Shown here piece after piece: positions 1 through 9,216 of a DNA stretch of 64,000 nucleotides. Each line of letters opens with the position of its first letter. The stretch's first letter is position 1. Made by a program: the position numbers and the translations under genes. The stretch comes from Aurantibrevibacter litoralis (lineage in GTDB: Bacteria > Bacteroidota > Bacteroidia > Flavobacteriales > Flavobacteriaceae): contig NZ_JAYEEQ010000001.1 of the NCBI RefSeq assembly GCF_034651555.1, positions 434,001 through 498,000 on the forward strand, in the 5' to 3' direction. The notes beneath the pieces are model-generated. The model was not told where the DNA came from. It made no database searches and worked only from the letters and a program-made list of their open reading frames with translations.

Positions 1-826
1 TAAATACCATTAAAAGAAAAAGAATTCCGAAAAGATCAAAACCATCACTTTCAATCTTGGCATTCACTTGGGGGAAAGCCGTAGTGCTCCAATCCAAATC
101 TAATTGCCATCCAAAAAACAGCTGTGTCCATCCATCGGGAATTACCGCTTCAATTTGATCAAAGGAAACCATGTTGTACGCTACAATGCCCACGCCAAGA
201 GAAGCAATGGTCATAATAATAAATTGCATCACTTCTGTAGCTACAACACTGTGCATGCCCCCTTTCACGGTGTATAATGCGGTTAACCCACAAATAATCA
301 ACGCATAGGATTTCGCTGAAGAAATTTGATAGCCTAGTATTTCAAAGGCCATGTCCCAAGGAAGTATAGAAGTACAGTATTTTCCAATACCTTCAAAGAG
401 ATAAGCTATAAAGCCTAAGACACTAATAACCGCAAAAATTACGATAATAATATGCGATAGTTTGGCACCTTTACCATCGCCAAAACGAAAGGTAATCCAT
501 TCTGCGCCGGTCATTACATTAGAACGACGCATCCATATAGCCAAATATACAAATACGAATACCTGATTCCAGACCGGCCAAAGCCATGGGAGCCATGCAC
601 TTTTTAGTCCATAGACGAAAAGGATGCCAACAGTCCACATGGTGCCGGAAATGTCGAACATTCCGGATGCATTACTAAGACCTAAATAGTACCATGGCAA
701 CTGGTTGCCGCCCAAAAAATACGACTCCATGTTTTTGGTCGATTTTTTGGAGAGATAAAATCCCAAAAATAATACACCAATGATATACGTAAAAACAATC
801 CCGATGTCCCAATAAGAAAGTACCAT
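1..826 (-). CDS. Sodium:solute symporter (SSS family), C-terminus outside window
   Basis: The N-terminal 275 residues of an integral membrane transporter are visible; the rest lies left of the window. The start is the ATG at 824-826, reading MVLSYWDIGIVFTYIIG. Hydrophobic segments begin at once, followed by the polar loop SKKSTKNMESYFLGG and the NASGMFDISGT stretch typical of the sodium:solute symporter family (SSF), with further membrane segments after it. Such carriers import sugars, sialic acids or other small solutes with Na+. It is the last visible gene of the minus-strand locus, 40 bp after the DUF5107-TPR gene, so it may carry the end product of this locus across the inner membrane. 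The substrate cannot be read from sequence. Confidence 0.9.
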   Translation of the reverse strand, partial: MVLSYWDIGIVFTYIIGVLFLGFYLSKKSTKNMESYFLGGNQLPWYYLGLSNASGMFDISGTMWTVGILFVYGLKSAWLPWLWPVWNQVFVFVYLAIWMRRSNVMTGAEWITFRFGDGKGAKLSHIIIVIFAVISVLGFIAYLFEGIGKYCTSILPWDMAFEILGYQISSAKSYALIICGLTALYTVKGGMHSVVATEVMQFIIMTIASLGVGIVAYNMVSFDQIEAVIPDGWTQLFFGWQLDLDWSTTAFPQVNAKIESDGFDLFGILFLLMVF

Positions 827-866
827 AATCGTTTGGTTTTAGTACCTTTTGCTAAGGTGTTTCTAT

Positions 867-3800
867 TTATTTGTGGTCTGCGTCTTGCAATACTAAAAGA
901 ATCAATTGCCATAACCTTTCATCTATCTTGTTTGTAGCTTTCAGCGTTTTAATTTGCGTATCGTTTTTAGTAAATAAAGCCAAAGCTATGGCTGCTTTTT
1001 CATTTCTTACAGCGATTTCAGTGAGGCAATTTAGATAATTTTGTTGTATTTCAGAATGTTTTAATTTTTCGAGGGACAAAAGGGAAAACAACGAATTTAA
1101 ATCCATTCGATCTGTATATTCTAAAGTGTAATCTACTATGTGTTGAATAGTACGTGCCGCTTCCTGTTCTTTACCAATTGCTTTGTAGCAGTAAGCCAAT
1201 ACGTAATCTTGCAGCCTTGTATCCGGTGCAAAGGGTTTTCCTATACCCAGATGCTCGGGCCATTCTTTAGAAAGATGAAGCAGCTCTATGGCCTTAGCAA
1301 ATTGTTTTTGCGTAATGAATTGATGTGCCAAGAAAATATGGGCATTATCGTAAATGCTTTTACTCTCAGCGGCGTGTTCATAGGGTAGGACCTGAAGGTC
1401 TTTTAGGACAAGAATGCTTTTGGCGTATTTTTTAGTAGCATTTAGGCTTTTAGCATAACTTAAGCCAATAGTATAGTTGTTTTTGAATTTTTTGAATGCC
1501 TTTTCTGCCATGGCTTCTGCATCTTCAAATTTATCGTGATCTAAATAAAAACGAATGAGCTCGTTCCAAGATTGCCAGTAATTCTTATTAAGGTAAAGGG
1601 CTTTTTTATAATCTTTCAAGCGTTGTTCATAGGAATCTGTTGTTAGAAGTTCTGCGCGAAATCTGTAAAACGTATGGTTGTCCGGCAGAAAATCGCACTC
1701 TTTTAACAATTGAATACCCTTGTCCTTGAGACCTACAGAAAGGTAGTTTTGCGCCAAATAGTATTTTAACTTCCAGCTATTGTTTTGCGATTTTGCCCAT
1801 TCCAAAACCGGAATCATCTCTGTTCTATAGGGAAATACGAAATCTGTAGATGTCGTTACAACTTCTTGCAACAGCGCTTCACTACGATTCGGATGGGTCT
1901 CTTTAGAAAGGTATGCTAAAAGGAGTTGTGCTTGCCTGTTTTTGGGCAAAAGTTGTAGCAGTGGCAAAGCGCTATCCTTGTCATGGTAGTTTACATATTG
2001 TAAAGCCAGCTCCAAGATAGTTTCGTCGGGTAACTCATTTTGAATATTGGCGTATATTTCAGTAGGCGAACGTTCGTAAAAAAGCAATGATTCCAATGAA
2101 GCAAAATGATCTAGGGGATTTAATTTTTTTAAAACTTGCTGTTGCCTATTAAAGGCCACAGTATCTTTGCCTATTCTACTAATTAGGAGTTGCACATGCC
2201 TTGCATTAAGATTGTAGGTATTAAAATCTAAGGCTTTGGCTGTATAGGTGGCTACTTTTTTAAGATCATTCAATCCTAAATAGATTTCCGCCATAACAGA
2301 ATATGCCGCCGATCTAAATTTTATATCCCTTGCGGCCCATCCTAAGGCCTCTAGTGCGTTTACTGTATCATTTAGCCTCAGATAACTAAGTCCAATAAAA
2401 TAATTGGCACCCGAATGGTACGTGTCTATCTGAAGTGCCTTTTTTGCATGTTCTTCGGCTTCTTTATAGTTAGTACGTCTGTATTCTAGCTCCGCCATTT
2501 TTACAAGTGCTTCTAAATGCGACGGCTCCTGTTGTAATAGTTCGGTAAATTTTTCTCGAGCAAGTTCATATTCCCTAAACTTCATAGCTTCCCAGCCCTC
2601 CATAAAGCGTTGTTGGTGTGCCGATGAAACTACATCTTCGGTAGCGTTAAAGGGTCTTTTTAGTATCGATTTTTTGGGGTCATTACTGAAGTGAAGATCC
2701 GCATTTTCCACTAATACCTCTATACGATCCGAAGCAAGGGCATTTATTTTTGTTGAAAAAACGTCCATAGGCTTCAAAACCATGTTTTGCGAAAACACTT
2801 TAGATCCATTGACCAACACGGTAATAGGCGCATTAATGAATTGAAGTGCGTTGAATCCGATATAGGTTTCACTATTCTGCTGATGTACGTTGAGCACTCC
2901 ATGTTTTGAAACGGCCGCCATACCTCCTATTTCTTTGTAGGGAAACCAAATTTCGTTCCATCGATCCATGACATAAGGATCAAAATTTGCTTGAGAAATC
3001 GGGTTTATTTCGCCGGGACTGTATTGGTTAAACAATCGACCTGCCTGAAATTCAATATACTGTCCATCCGTGTCCGTTAATAAATCCTCCCAAATACCAC
3101 CAGACCGAGAAAGTGCCCAAAGCCATAGCTTTTGCCCCGGCATTTCTTCATAGGGCGACCAATGGCCGAAACCAAATTGGGTATCGTGATAATAGCCTCC
3201 AAAAAAATCTTTGGATTCGCCTACGATGTGGTATGATTTTGAGGGGCCAAAATTATTATTTCGATAGAAAGCTAAATTTCTTCCTGCCTCGTCAATAGGC
3301 CAAGAATGGACGTCGCCGTTATGACCTAAATAGGTATTTCCGGGGATAAAAAATTCAAGATCGTCAGTAGCTGCGGCAGCACCAGTCATCCAATTGTAGT
3401 AGGATTGGTTCACTGCTGTCCCATTGTACCAAGTGGCATTGGTCTCAAAATAAGCCTTGTCTTTTTCGAGCCGTATTTCAACGAGCCAATGCGTACGCGA
3501 GGGTAGATCAAGAGCGCCTACAAAACAACTTACACTACCATCTTCGTTGCTGCTAATCTTATAATCAACAGGGGTTGCCGTCATTGGATGATGGCCAATA
3601 ATACCAAAATTAAATTCGATGCCTCCGGAGGCCCAAGGGCCGCGCATTGCGATATTTCGGAACTTAACGACCTCATTTTTGTAAAGGAATTCGCGACCTG
3701 TACTTTTCTCAATAGCACCCCATACTTTGCCTCCAATTTCCGGGAGTACAAAAACCTGAATATACTCATTTTCGAGGGTTATCACTTTCCAGTCTCTTTT

Positions 3801-4007
3801 TTGCGAACGGTGCTCGTATCCGTTAAACATCACATAGGGGGTTATCTTGGGATTTTTTGCTACAATAGGTGCCGGGTCGGCATCAAAAAAACCGTAGGTA
3901 TCTAGGGATCTATTTTCTTCTTTAATGGTGGCCGATTGGGAGAAAGCCAATGCGGTAAAAGTGAAGTTAACAAAAAGTAGTACGTGTGTTTTAATGTAGA
4001 GATTCAT
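867..4007 (-). CDS. DUF5107 domain and TPR-repeat secreted protein
   Basis: About 1046 residues. I chose the ATG at 4007 because MNLYIKTHVLLFVNFTFTALAFSQ is a good signal peptide; an upstream in-frame start at 4025 would only add MYPFTA. Residues about 30-340 resemble DUF5107, a family related to the galactose mutarotase-like fold (HGVLNVHQQ, GGKVWGAIEKSTG and YNWMTGAAAA stretches). From about residue 475 to the end there are many degenerate TPR helical pairs (for example YELAREKFTELLQQEPSHL). The combination is known in Bacteroidota, where its function is unproven; a carbohydrate-binding or -processing role is a family-level guess. It follows FG-GAP protein 1 by 88 bp on the same strand and precedes the symporter, so it probably belongs to the same transport locus. 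Confidence 0.85.
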   Translation of the reverse strand: MNLYIKTHVLLFVNFTFTALAFSQSATIKEENRSLDTYGFFDADPAPIVAKNPKITPYVMFNGYEHRSQKRDWKVITLENEYIQVFVLPEIGGKVWGAIEKSTGREFLYKNEVVKFRNIAMRGPWASGGIEFNFGIIGHHPMTATPVDYKISSNEDGSVSCFVGALDLPSRTHWLVEIRLEKDKAYFETNATWYNGTAVNQSYYNWMTGAAAATDDLEFFIPGNTYLGHNGDVHSWPIDEAGRNLAFYRNNNFGPSKSYHIVGESKDFFGGYYHDTQFGFGHWSPYEEMPGQKLWLWALSRSGGIWEDLLTDTDGQYIEFQAGRLFNQYSPGEINPISQANFDPYVMDRWNEIWFPYKEIGGMAAVSKHGVLNVHQQNSETYIGFNALQFINAPITVLVNGSKVFSQNMVLKPMDVFSTKINALASDRIEVLVENADLHFSNDPKKSILKRPFNATEDVVSSAHQQRFMEGWEAMKFREYELAREKFTELLQQEPSHLEALVKMAELEYRRTNYKEAEEHAKKALQIDTYHSGANYFIGLSYLRLNDTVNALEALGWAARDIKFRSAAYSVMAEIYLGLNDLKKVATYTAKALDFNTYNLNARHVQLLISRIGKDTVAFNRQQQVLKKLNPLDHFASLESLLFYERSPTEIYANIQNELPDETILELALQYVNYHDKDSALPLLQLLPKNRQAQLLLAYLSKETHPNRSEALLQEVVTTSTDFVFPYRTEMIPVLEWAKSQNNSWKLKYYLAQNYLSVGLKDKGIQLLKECDFLPDNHTFYRFRAELLTTDSYEQRLKDYKKALYLNKNYWQSWNELIRFYLDHDKFEDAEAMAEKAFKKFKNNYTIGLSYAKSLNATKKYAKSILVLKDLQVLPYEHAAESKSIYDNAHIFLAHQFITQKQFAKAIELLHLSKEWPEHLGIGKPFAPDTRLQDYVLAYCYKAIGKEQEAARTIQHIVDYTLEYTDRMDLNSLFSLLSLEKLKHSEIQQNYLNCLTEIAVRNEKAAIALALFTKNDTQIKTLKATNKIDERLWQLILLVLQDADHK

Positions 4008-4095
4008 AGCTGTAAATGGGTACAAACAACTGTTTATTAATCATTTAAATTGTATTTATTCTGAACTTTTAGAACGGATGGCACTTCGTTGGCTT

Positions 4096-7000
4096 TTAAT
4101 TTTTTTTAGGATGCAACACTTTATACGCAACCATTGGGGCGTTGTTTTGAGCACATAATATTATTTTTGTGGTATCCGGCAGTTCTATGAGCGCCAAGTC
4201 TCTGGTTTCTGTTTGCAAATTAAGACCACTAGCTTTCTGAGAAACGGTGGTAAACCCTCCTTTTCCGTCGCCAATTAAGAACAGACCTTTATTGGCGTCA
4301 TACCGCCCGTATTTTACTCTGGAGCCAAAGAAATTTCCTCCTAAAATGAGGTCTTTAAAGCCGTCCTCATTCATGTCATGTGCTAAAATTCCGTATATGG
4401 GCGCAAACTGAGCCGATGCTGGTAAAGGGGTTATTTTAAAGGTGCCATCTCCTAAATTTTCTACAAAACTGCTGTCAAAAGTGGTTGCTTCAAAAACCGT
4501 TACATCTTTTAGTTCCTCGGCAGAAAAAATATCTGTTATTTTTTGGTCTGCATAATCGGAATAATTAACATACCTCGTTTTTAGCATGCTAAGTTGGTCC
4601 ACTAAATCATCTTTTGAGAAAACCGGATATTCTTCGCCCATAATATAGCTGCACATAATAGGATCTAAGGTGCCATTATTGTCAAAATCCTTTACGAATA
4701 AACGCACGGGTTCACTGGGGGAAGCTTTTAGCTGGGAGTTACGACCATGGTTTCCAATCACAAAATCGATATCGCCATCATTGTCCATATCCGACGCCAT
4801 AATAGTATTCCACCAACCGTTTGAATTTTCTAATCCTGTAGCCCCCGTAGGCTCTGTAAAGACATTTCCTTGGTTAAGAAATACTCGAATGGGCATCCAT
4901 TCACCAACTAGAATAAGATCTTGTTTTTCATCATTGTTGATATCTACAAAGGTAGCATCGGTAACCATGCCAATAAATTCCAAAGCGGGGTTTACTATTT
5001 TAGTAATATCGCTAAAATTACCTTTACCGTCATTCTCTAAAAGATAACTTCGAGGTATTGTGGGATATGCTCCGGGAACTAAACGACCACCAATGAATAA
5101 GTCCAGATCGTCGTCGTTGTCGTAATCTGCTGCAGTTACACAAGAAGTACTGGTGTACATTTGGGGTATTTGTCCGACTGATTTTTTAAATTTTCCCTTG
5201 CCATTATTAAGATAAAGTCGGTCTTGAAGTAATGGGTCATCAAGGTCAAACTCATTGCCACCGCTAACCACATAAAGATCCAAATCCCCATCATTATCAG
5301 CATCAAAAAATAAGGCATCAATGTCTTCGGAATGTCGATCTTCGATAAATGCTACTTGAGGCATGGCAACAAAACGCCCCGATTTTAACTGCTTAAAAAC
5401 AGTTCCTTCATAACCTTTGGCACCGCCAATGAAGAAATCTTCCAAACCATCGCCATCGATATCCCCCTTTGCAATTTTTGGCCCTTGGGTAGATAACTTA
5501 TGAGGTAAAAGCCGCTCTCTTTGAAAATCATTAAAGTTATTTTCAATATGATTGTGTAAGAGGAGGCTATCTTTAAGAAAATAAGGTAATTCTGCTATTC
5601 CTGTTTCAATATTGGGCATTGCTGCTTCTTTTTGAAAAAGGGTTAGGGTTTGATTCGTAGCGATGTGTAACAATACCTGTTCCTTACCGTCGGGCCAAGT
5701 GATTTTTAAGCTATCTATTTTTTTTTGTGCACCAAGCCCAAACACAAGCGTATAATCTACAGAAGATTGATACCCTCTCACAGGCATTAATTCTTGAGTA
5801 AACGTTGCATTTGAAGTAAAAATTTGAATTTTAGACCCAATGCCGAACGTATTATTTCCAGTTCCTTTTAAATTCAATTTTACAAAATGATTTTGAGATA
5901 ATTTTTCACTGTTGTTCCTATAAATAAATGCTTTTTCGTCTATATTGTTTACCACGAGATCTAAATCTCCATCGTTGTCCAAATCGGCATAGGCGGCTCC
6001 ATTGGACAGTGATTTTTGATGCAGTCCCCATTCCGTATTTACCTTTTGAAAAGTGAGATCCTTATTGTTTTTGTAGGCGTAATTTTGGACTACTGAGGAA
6101 GGCATTTTCTCTAAAAGTTGCATAATTGCAGTTGCCTTTCCTGTTTTGTTTTCGTTAATTTTTTCCTGAACCGCATAATTTATAAAGTCCATATTGGTAT
6201 AGTCCCGTTTATAGCCATTGGTAATAAACAGGTCTTTAAAACCGTCATTATCAAAATCGGCAAATAAGGAGGCCCAGCTCCAATCTGTATTTGATACGCC
6301 CGAGAACTGTCCAATTTCGGAAAAGGAAGTACCCTGATTATTAAGCTGTAACATATTGCGCATGGTCTGGTTATAGAAACCGGAAGCAGCTAAGCGACTA
6401 AATTTTTCGTAGTTGTCCGGCCCTGAAACCATTTTTTGCCGATAATTATCTTCCGGAAGCATATCTAGCAACATCATATCTGTAAATCCGTCATTGTTGA
6501 TGTCGGCAATATCAGAACCCATAGAATATAAGGGGGTGTGCCCTATGTAGTCTTGTAATCGTTCAGAGAAAGTGCCATCGGTATTATTAATATAGAGATA
6601 ATCTTGCTCGTTATAATCATTCGAAATGTAGATGTCGGGCCATCCATCATTGTTAATATCTGAAATGGCAATACCAAGACCAAACCCCAACACGTTGGTA
6701 ATAAGTCCAATGTTTTCACCTACTTCTACATAGGTGCCATTTTCGTTTTTGTAGAATTTATCAGAATAGGCTGGGTTTTTCCTGTTCTTTAATTGTTCGG
6801 ATATTTGTCCAAATCCGGCATATTCTTGCGTGGAGTGATTTAATACGTAGAGATCCAAATCACCGTCTCTATCATAATCAAAAAAAGCCGCTTGTGTACT
6901 GTATCCGGAATCGTCTATCCCGTATTTTGCTCCTTGTTCTGTAAAGGTAAGATCACCATTATTGATAAAAAGCAAGTTTTTTCGTTTGTTAGGATCGGGG

Positions 7001-7431
7001 GCTGCCGATCTACATACATAAATGTCCAAAAACCCATCTCCGTTTACGTCGGCCATAGTAGTACCGGTATTCCATAGTCCTTCTGCAAATACGCCGGCTT
7101 CTTTGGCGATTTCTTCAAATTTAAAATTACCCTTATTAATGTACAGGTGACTGCCAACCATATTTCCTGTAAAGTAGATATCGGGCAAACCGTCATTATT
7201 GAGATCTCCAATGGCAACGCCACCTCCGTTATACAGATAGCCATATTCCAGTACATTAAACGCCTCGGTTTCTTTTAAAATATTTTTAAAATGTACATTG
7301 GTTTGAGATGAAGGTAACAACGAAAATAAGGTACTGTCATCTACCTTTGCGCAGGATAGTAACAGAAAAGGCATAGCCAAAAGTGCGAAAAAGTGTCGTG
7401 TACCTGCCATTTTTTTTAAATTAGGAGCCAT
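4096..7431 (-). CDS. FG-GAP/VCBS repeat lipoprotein with ASPIC/UnbV (CRTAC1-type) domain, copy 1
   Basis: 1111 residues. The N-terminus is a lipoprotein signal ending FLLLSCAK; a second ATG at 7410 (MAGTRHFF) is a possible start. Many Asp-rich FG-GAP/VCBS blades follow, of the form DxNxDGxxD (DLNNDGLPDIYFTGN, DVNGDGFLDIYVC, DFDNDGFKDLFITNG), each a likely Ca2+-binding loop. Around residues 550-600 lies an ASPIC/UnbV segment (MPVRGYQSSVDYTLVFGLG, then KITWPDGKEQV). A second set of blades fills the C-terminal half. The predicted fold is two beta-propellers on the cell envelope. These proteins often neighbour SusCD pairs, but their function is not settled. The paralogue at 14202 is nearly the same length and shares the LPHKLS and VVSGGNE motifs. 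Confidence 0.92.
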   Translation of the reverse strand: MAPNLKKMAGTRHFFALLAMPFLLLSCAKVDDSTLFSLLPSSQTNVHFKNILKETEAFNVLEYGYLYNGGGVAIGDLNNDGLPDIYFTGNMVGSHLYINKGNFKFEEIAKEAGVFAEGLWNTGTTMADVNGDGFLDIYVCRSAAPDPNKRKNLLFINNGDLTFTEQGAKYGIDDSGYSTQAAFFDYDRDGDLDLYVLNHSTQEYAGFGQISEQLKNRKNPAYSDKFYKNENGTYVEVGENIGLITNVLGFGLGIAISDINNDGWPDIYISNDYNEQDYLYINNTDGTFSERLQDYIGHTPLYSMGSDIADINNDGFTDMMLLDMLPEDNYRQKMVSGPDNYEKFSRLAASGFYNQTMRNMLQLNNQGTSFSEIGQFSGVSNTDWSWASLFADFDNDGFKDLFITNGYKRDYTNMDFINYAVQEKINENKTGKATAIMQLLEKMPSSVVQNYAYKNNKDLTFQKVNTEWGLHQKSLSNGAAYADLDNDGDLDLVVNNIDEKAFIYRNNSEKLSQNHFVKLNLKGTGNNTFGIGSKIQIFTSNATFTQELMPVRGYQSSVDYTLVFGLGAQKKIDSLKITWPDGKEQVLLHIATNQTLTLFQKEAAMPNIETGIAELPYFLKDSLLLHNHIENNFNDFQRERLLPHKLSTQGPKIAKGDIDGDGLEDFFIGGAKGYEGTVFKQLKSGRFVAMPQVAFIEDRHSEDIDALFFDADNDGDLDLYVVSGGNEFDLDDPLLQDRLYLNNGKGKFKKSVGQIPQMYTSTSCVTAADYDNDDDLDLFIGGRLVPGAYPTIPRSYLLENDGKGNFSDITKIVNPALEFIGMVTDATFVDINNDEKQDLILVGEWMPIRVFLNQGNVFTEPTGATGLENSNGWWNTIMASDMDNDGDIDFVIGNHGRNSQLKASPSEPVRLFVKDFDNNGTLDPIMCSYIMGEEYPVFSKDDLVDQLSMLKTRYVNYSDYADQKITDIFSAEELKDVTVFEATTFDSSFVENLGDGTFKITPLPASAQFAPIYGILAHDMNEDGFKDLILGGNFFGSRVKYGRYDANKGLFLIGDGKGGFTTVSQKASGLNLQTETRDLALIELPDTTKIILCAQNNAPMVAYKVLHPKKN

Positions 7432-7525
7432 TATATCTTGTCACGGTCAAAAGTCAGTCTACGATATTTTATTTCTATAGCTGAATATAGAAGTAAGATA
7501 GGGTATTATCGGTTTTTGAAAAACA

Positions 7526-7557
7526 AAAAATGCCAATGAGTAATTATTGGCATTTTT
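7526..7557 (-). terminator. Intrinsic terminator after susCD pair 1
   Basis: A perfect 12-bp inverted repeat (AAAAATGCCAAT and ATTGGCATTTTT) encloses an 8-nt loop and has a T-run on either side. It lies 23 bp beyond the stop codon of susD1 and before the FG-GAP gene, so it should end or attenuate susCD1 transcripts. Confidence 0.8.
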
Positions 7558-7564
7558 CGCAACT

Positions 7565-7578
7565 AAAACTAACTCAAA
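7565..7578 (-). repeat. 14-mer shared by both susD 3' regions
   Basis: AAAACTAACTCAAA on the plus strand lies between the susD1 stop and the terminator. The identical 14-mer occurs at 17590-17603 in the same place after susD2. As transcribed it is UUUGAGUUAGUUUU, which is nearly complementary to the start-proximal element of susC1. Confidence 0.6.
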
Positions 7579-7580
7579 AC

Positions 7581-9188
7581 TTAATTCTTTTTATCCCACC
7601 AAAGTTTTGTGGTGCCATTATCTGGCCCTCCAAGCAAGGAGCTTACGGCTTGTTGAACGGCTTCCCCGTTGGTAGAATACTCACTACTTACATAGGGCAT
7701 TCTTCTCGGTATTTCGGTTACCGGGATGTTTGGGTTTATAGAATTTAATCGATCGTACAATGTAGGATATCCTGTTCTTCTCCTTTCGGCGTAGGCTTCT
7801 TCACTGTCGGGATATAGGGCAATCCACTTTTGGGTGATAATTTGTTCTAATTGCCGTTCTGCAGAAGCACCGGCATCGAACGCTACGGGTACTGTGGATA
7901 CAGGTGGTGTTGATGCATCTAGAGCCGCTGGTACATTGGTGCTGCTTACATAATCGTTTCCGGAAAGGTCAGTGCCACTAAACCCAAGTTCTATATGAGA
8001 GGCAACAATACCCTGATTGTACAAATCTGCGGCAGTACCCCCCATATTCCATCCACTTACAGCTCCTTCTGCTCTTAGGAAAAAGGCTTCGGATGCTCTT
8101 ATAACCGGCCAGTCTGGTCCGGGTGTATCTGCTGTGATAAAAGCTTCGGCCATATTGGAAGCAATATCATTGAAAGGCGTTCCTTGCTTTTGGGCAATGC
8201 TTTGCCCGTTGCGCATACCTTCGTAGTTAAAGGTAACTCCGGCTGGGTCATCCAATGGATCTGGAATATCCGCTTCGGAGAAATAACTGGAAACCCTAGG
8301 GTCTTGATATCCTTTTAGGATACTTTCCATATCCGCACTCATACGAAATTCGCCCCATTGTGTGATGGTGGTATAATGATTTCGAAAATCGTTTCCTGTT
8401 GGGATAAATGCACTTTCGCTATTATCGGTCATCACCCCGTCGGCTACCGCTTTTTCGGCCTCTACTCTGGATTTAGCTGCATCTACATATTTAATACGCA
8501 TGGCCAAACGCAACCGAAGAGTATTGGCAAACTTTAACCAGTTATCTGCCGATCCTCCATAGATAATATCGTTAGAACCCAAAAATGATGTTTGTCCGGC
8601 ATTTGCCTTAAGAACCGTAACCGCTTCATCCAAGCTGGTAAAGAAATCGGAATAAATAACTTCTTGCGAATCATAAGGTACTGTAGATTCAAGATTGCCA
8701 AAATTTAAATAAGGAATAGGACCCCAAAGGTCGGTTATTCTGTGGTAAAAATACACTCTCCAAACCTTCATCATGGCGTTTTCTAAGGTGAATCCTAAGG
8801 TTTCTGCTTGGTCTTCGGCCACTTTAATATTGGGCGCTGCTTGTCCGTAAAACCAGAGATAAGCTCCGTTAAGCCATCGGTCTACCAATTCAAATTGATC
8901 GGAGCCAAAGTTGGGCGCTGTAGTTGAGAAATAATTGGCGTAAATATCCGGAAACAAGGAATGCCCTAATTGAAAAGGACCTCTACCATCTCTACCCGGC
9001 TGAGCCCAAGGGGTGTAATGCGGAGTAAAAAGGGCGCTTCTCACAAACAGTGGATATTCCGCTGAGGTAACGGCGTCTAGCGTAAAGTTTTTAGGATCTG
9101 TGTTTATACCGTCGAAATCGTCGGTGCACGCCGAAAACAGCCCCAAAATCATTAGGCTGAAACTTAATGTAATTAGTATTTTTTTCAT
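7581..9188 (-). CDS. SusD/RagB-family surface lipoprotein 1 (SusD-like 2 type)
   Basis: 535 residues from the ATG at 9188 (MKKILITLSFSLMILGLFSAC); upstream in-frame codons would put a charged tail before the signal. The lipidated Cys is followed by TDDFDG, matching the acidic export signal of surface lipoproteins in Bacteroidota. The rest matches the SusD-like nutrient-binding family that carries NTDPKNF near the N-terminus, WLKFANTLRLRLAMR in the TPR core and EAYAERRRTGYPTL near the C-terminus. SusD acts as the lid that delivers ligand to its SusC porin. It lies 28 bp after susC1. The ligand is unknown; by context it could be a glycan or glycoside. Confidence 0.95.
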   Translation of the reverse strand: MKKILITLSFSLMILGLFSACTDDFDGINTDPKNFTLDAVTSAEYPLFVRSALFTPHYTPWAQPGRDGRGPFQLGHSLFPDIYANYFSTTAPNFGSDQFELVDRWLNGAYLWFYGQAAPNIKVAEDQAETLGFTLENAMMKVWRVYFYHRITDLWGPIPYLNFGNLESTVPYDSQEVIYSDFFTSLDEAVTVLKANAGQTSFLGSNDIIYGGSADNWLKFANTLRLRLAMRIKYVDAAKSRVEAEKAVADGVMTDNSESAFIPTGNDFRNHYTTITQWGEFRMSADMESILKGYQDPRVSSYFSEADIPDPLDDPAGVTFNYEGMRNGQSIAQKQGTPFNDIASNMAEAFITADTPGPDWPVIRASEAFFLRAEGAVSGWNMGGTAADLYNQGIVASHIELGFSGTDLSGNDYVSSTNVPAALDASTPPVSTVPVAFDAGASAERQLEQIITQKWIALYPDSEEAYAERRRTGYPTLYDRLNSINPNIPVTEIPRRMPYVSSEYSTNGEAVQQAVSSLLGGPDNGTTKLWWDKKN

Positions 9189-9216
9189 CTTATTTCTTTT
9201 TAGAATTACAATTTTT

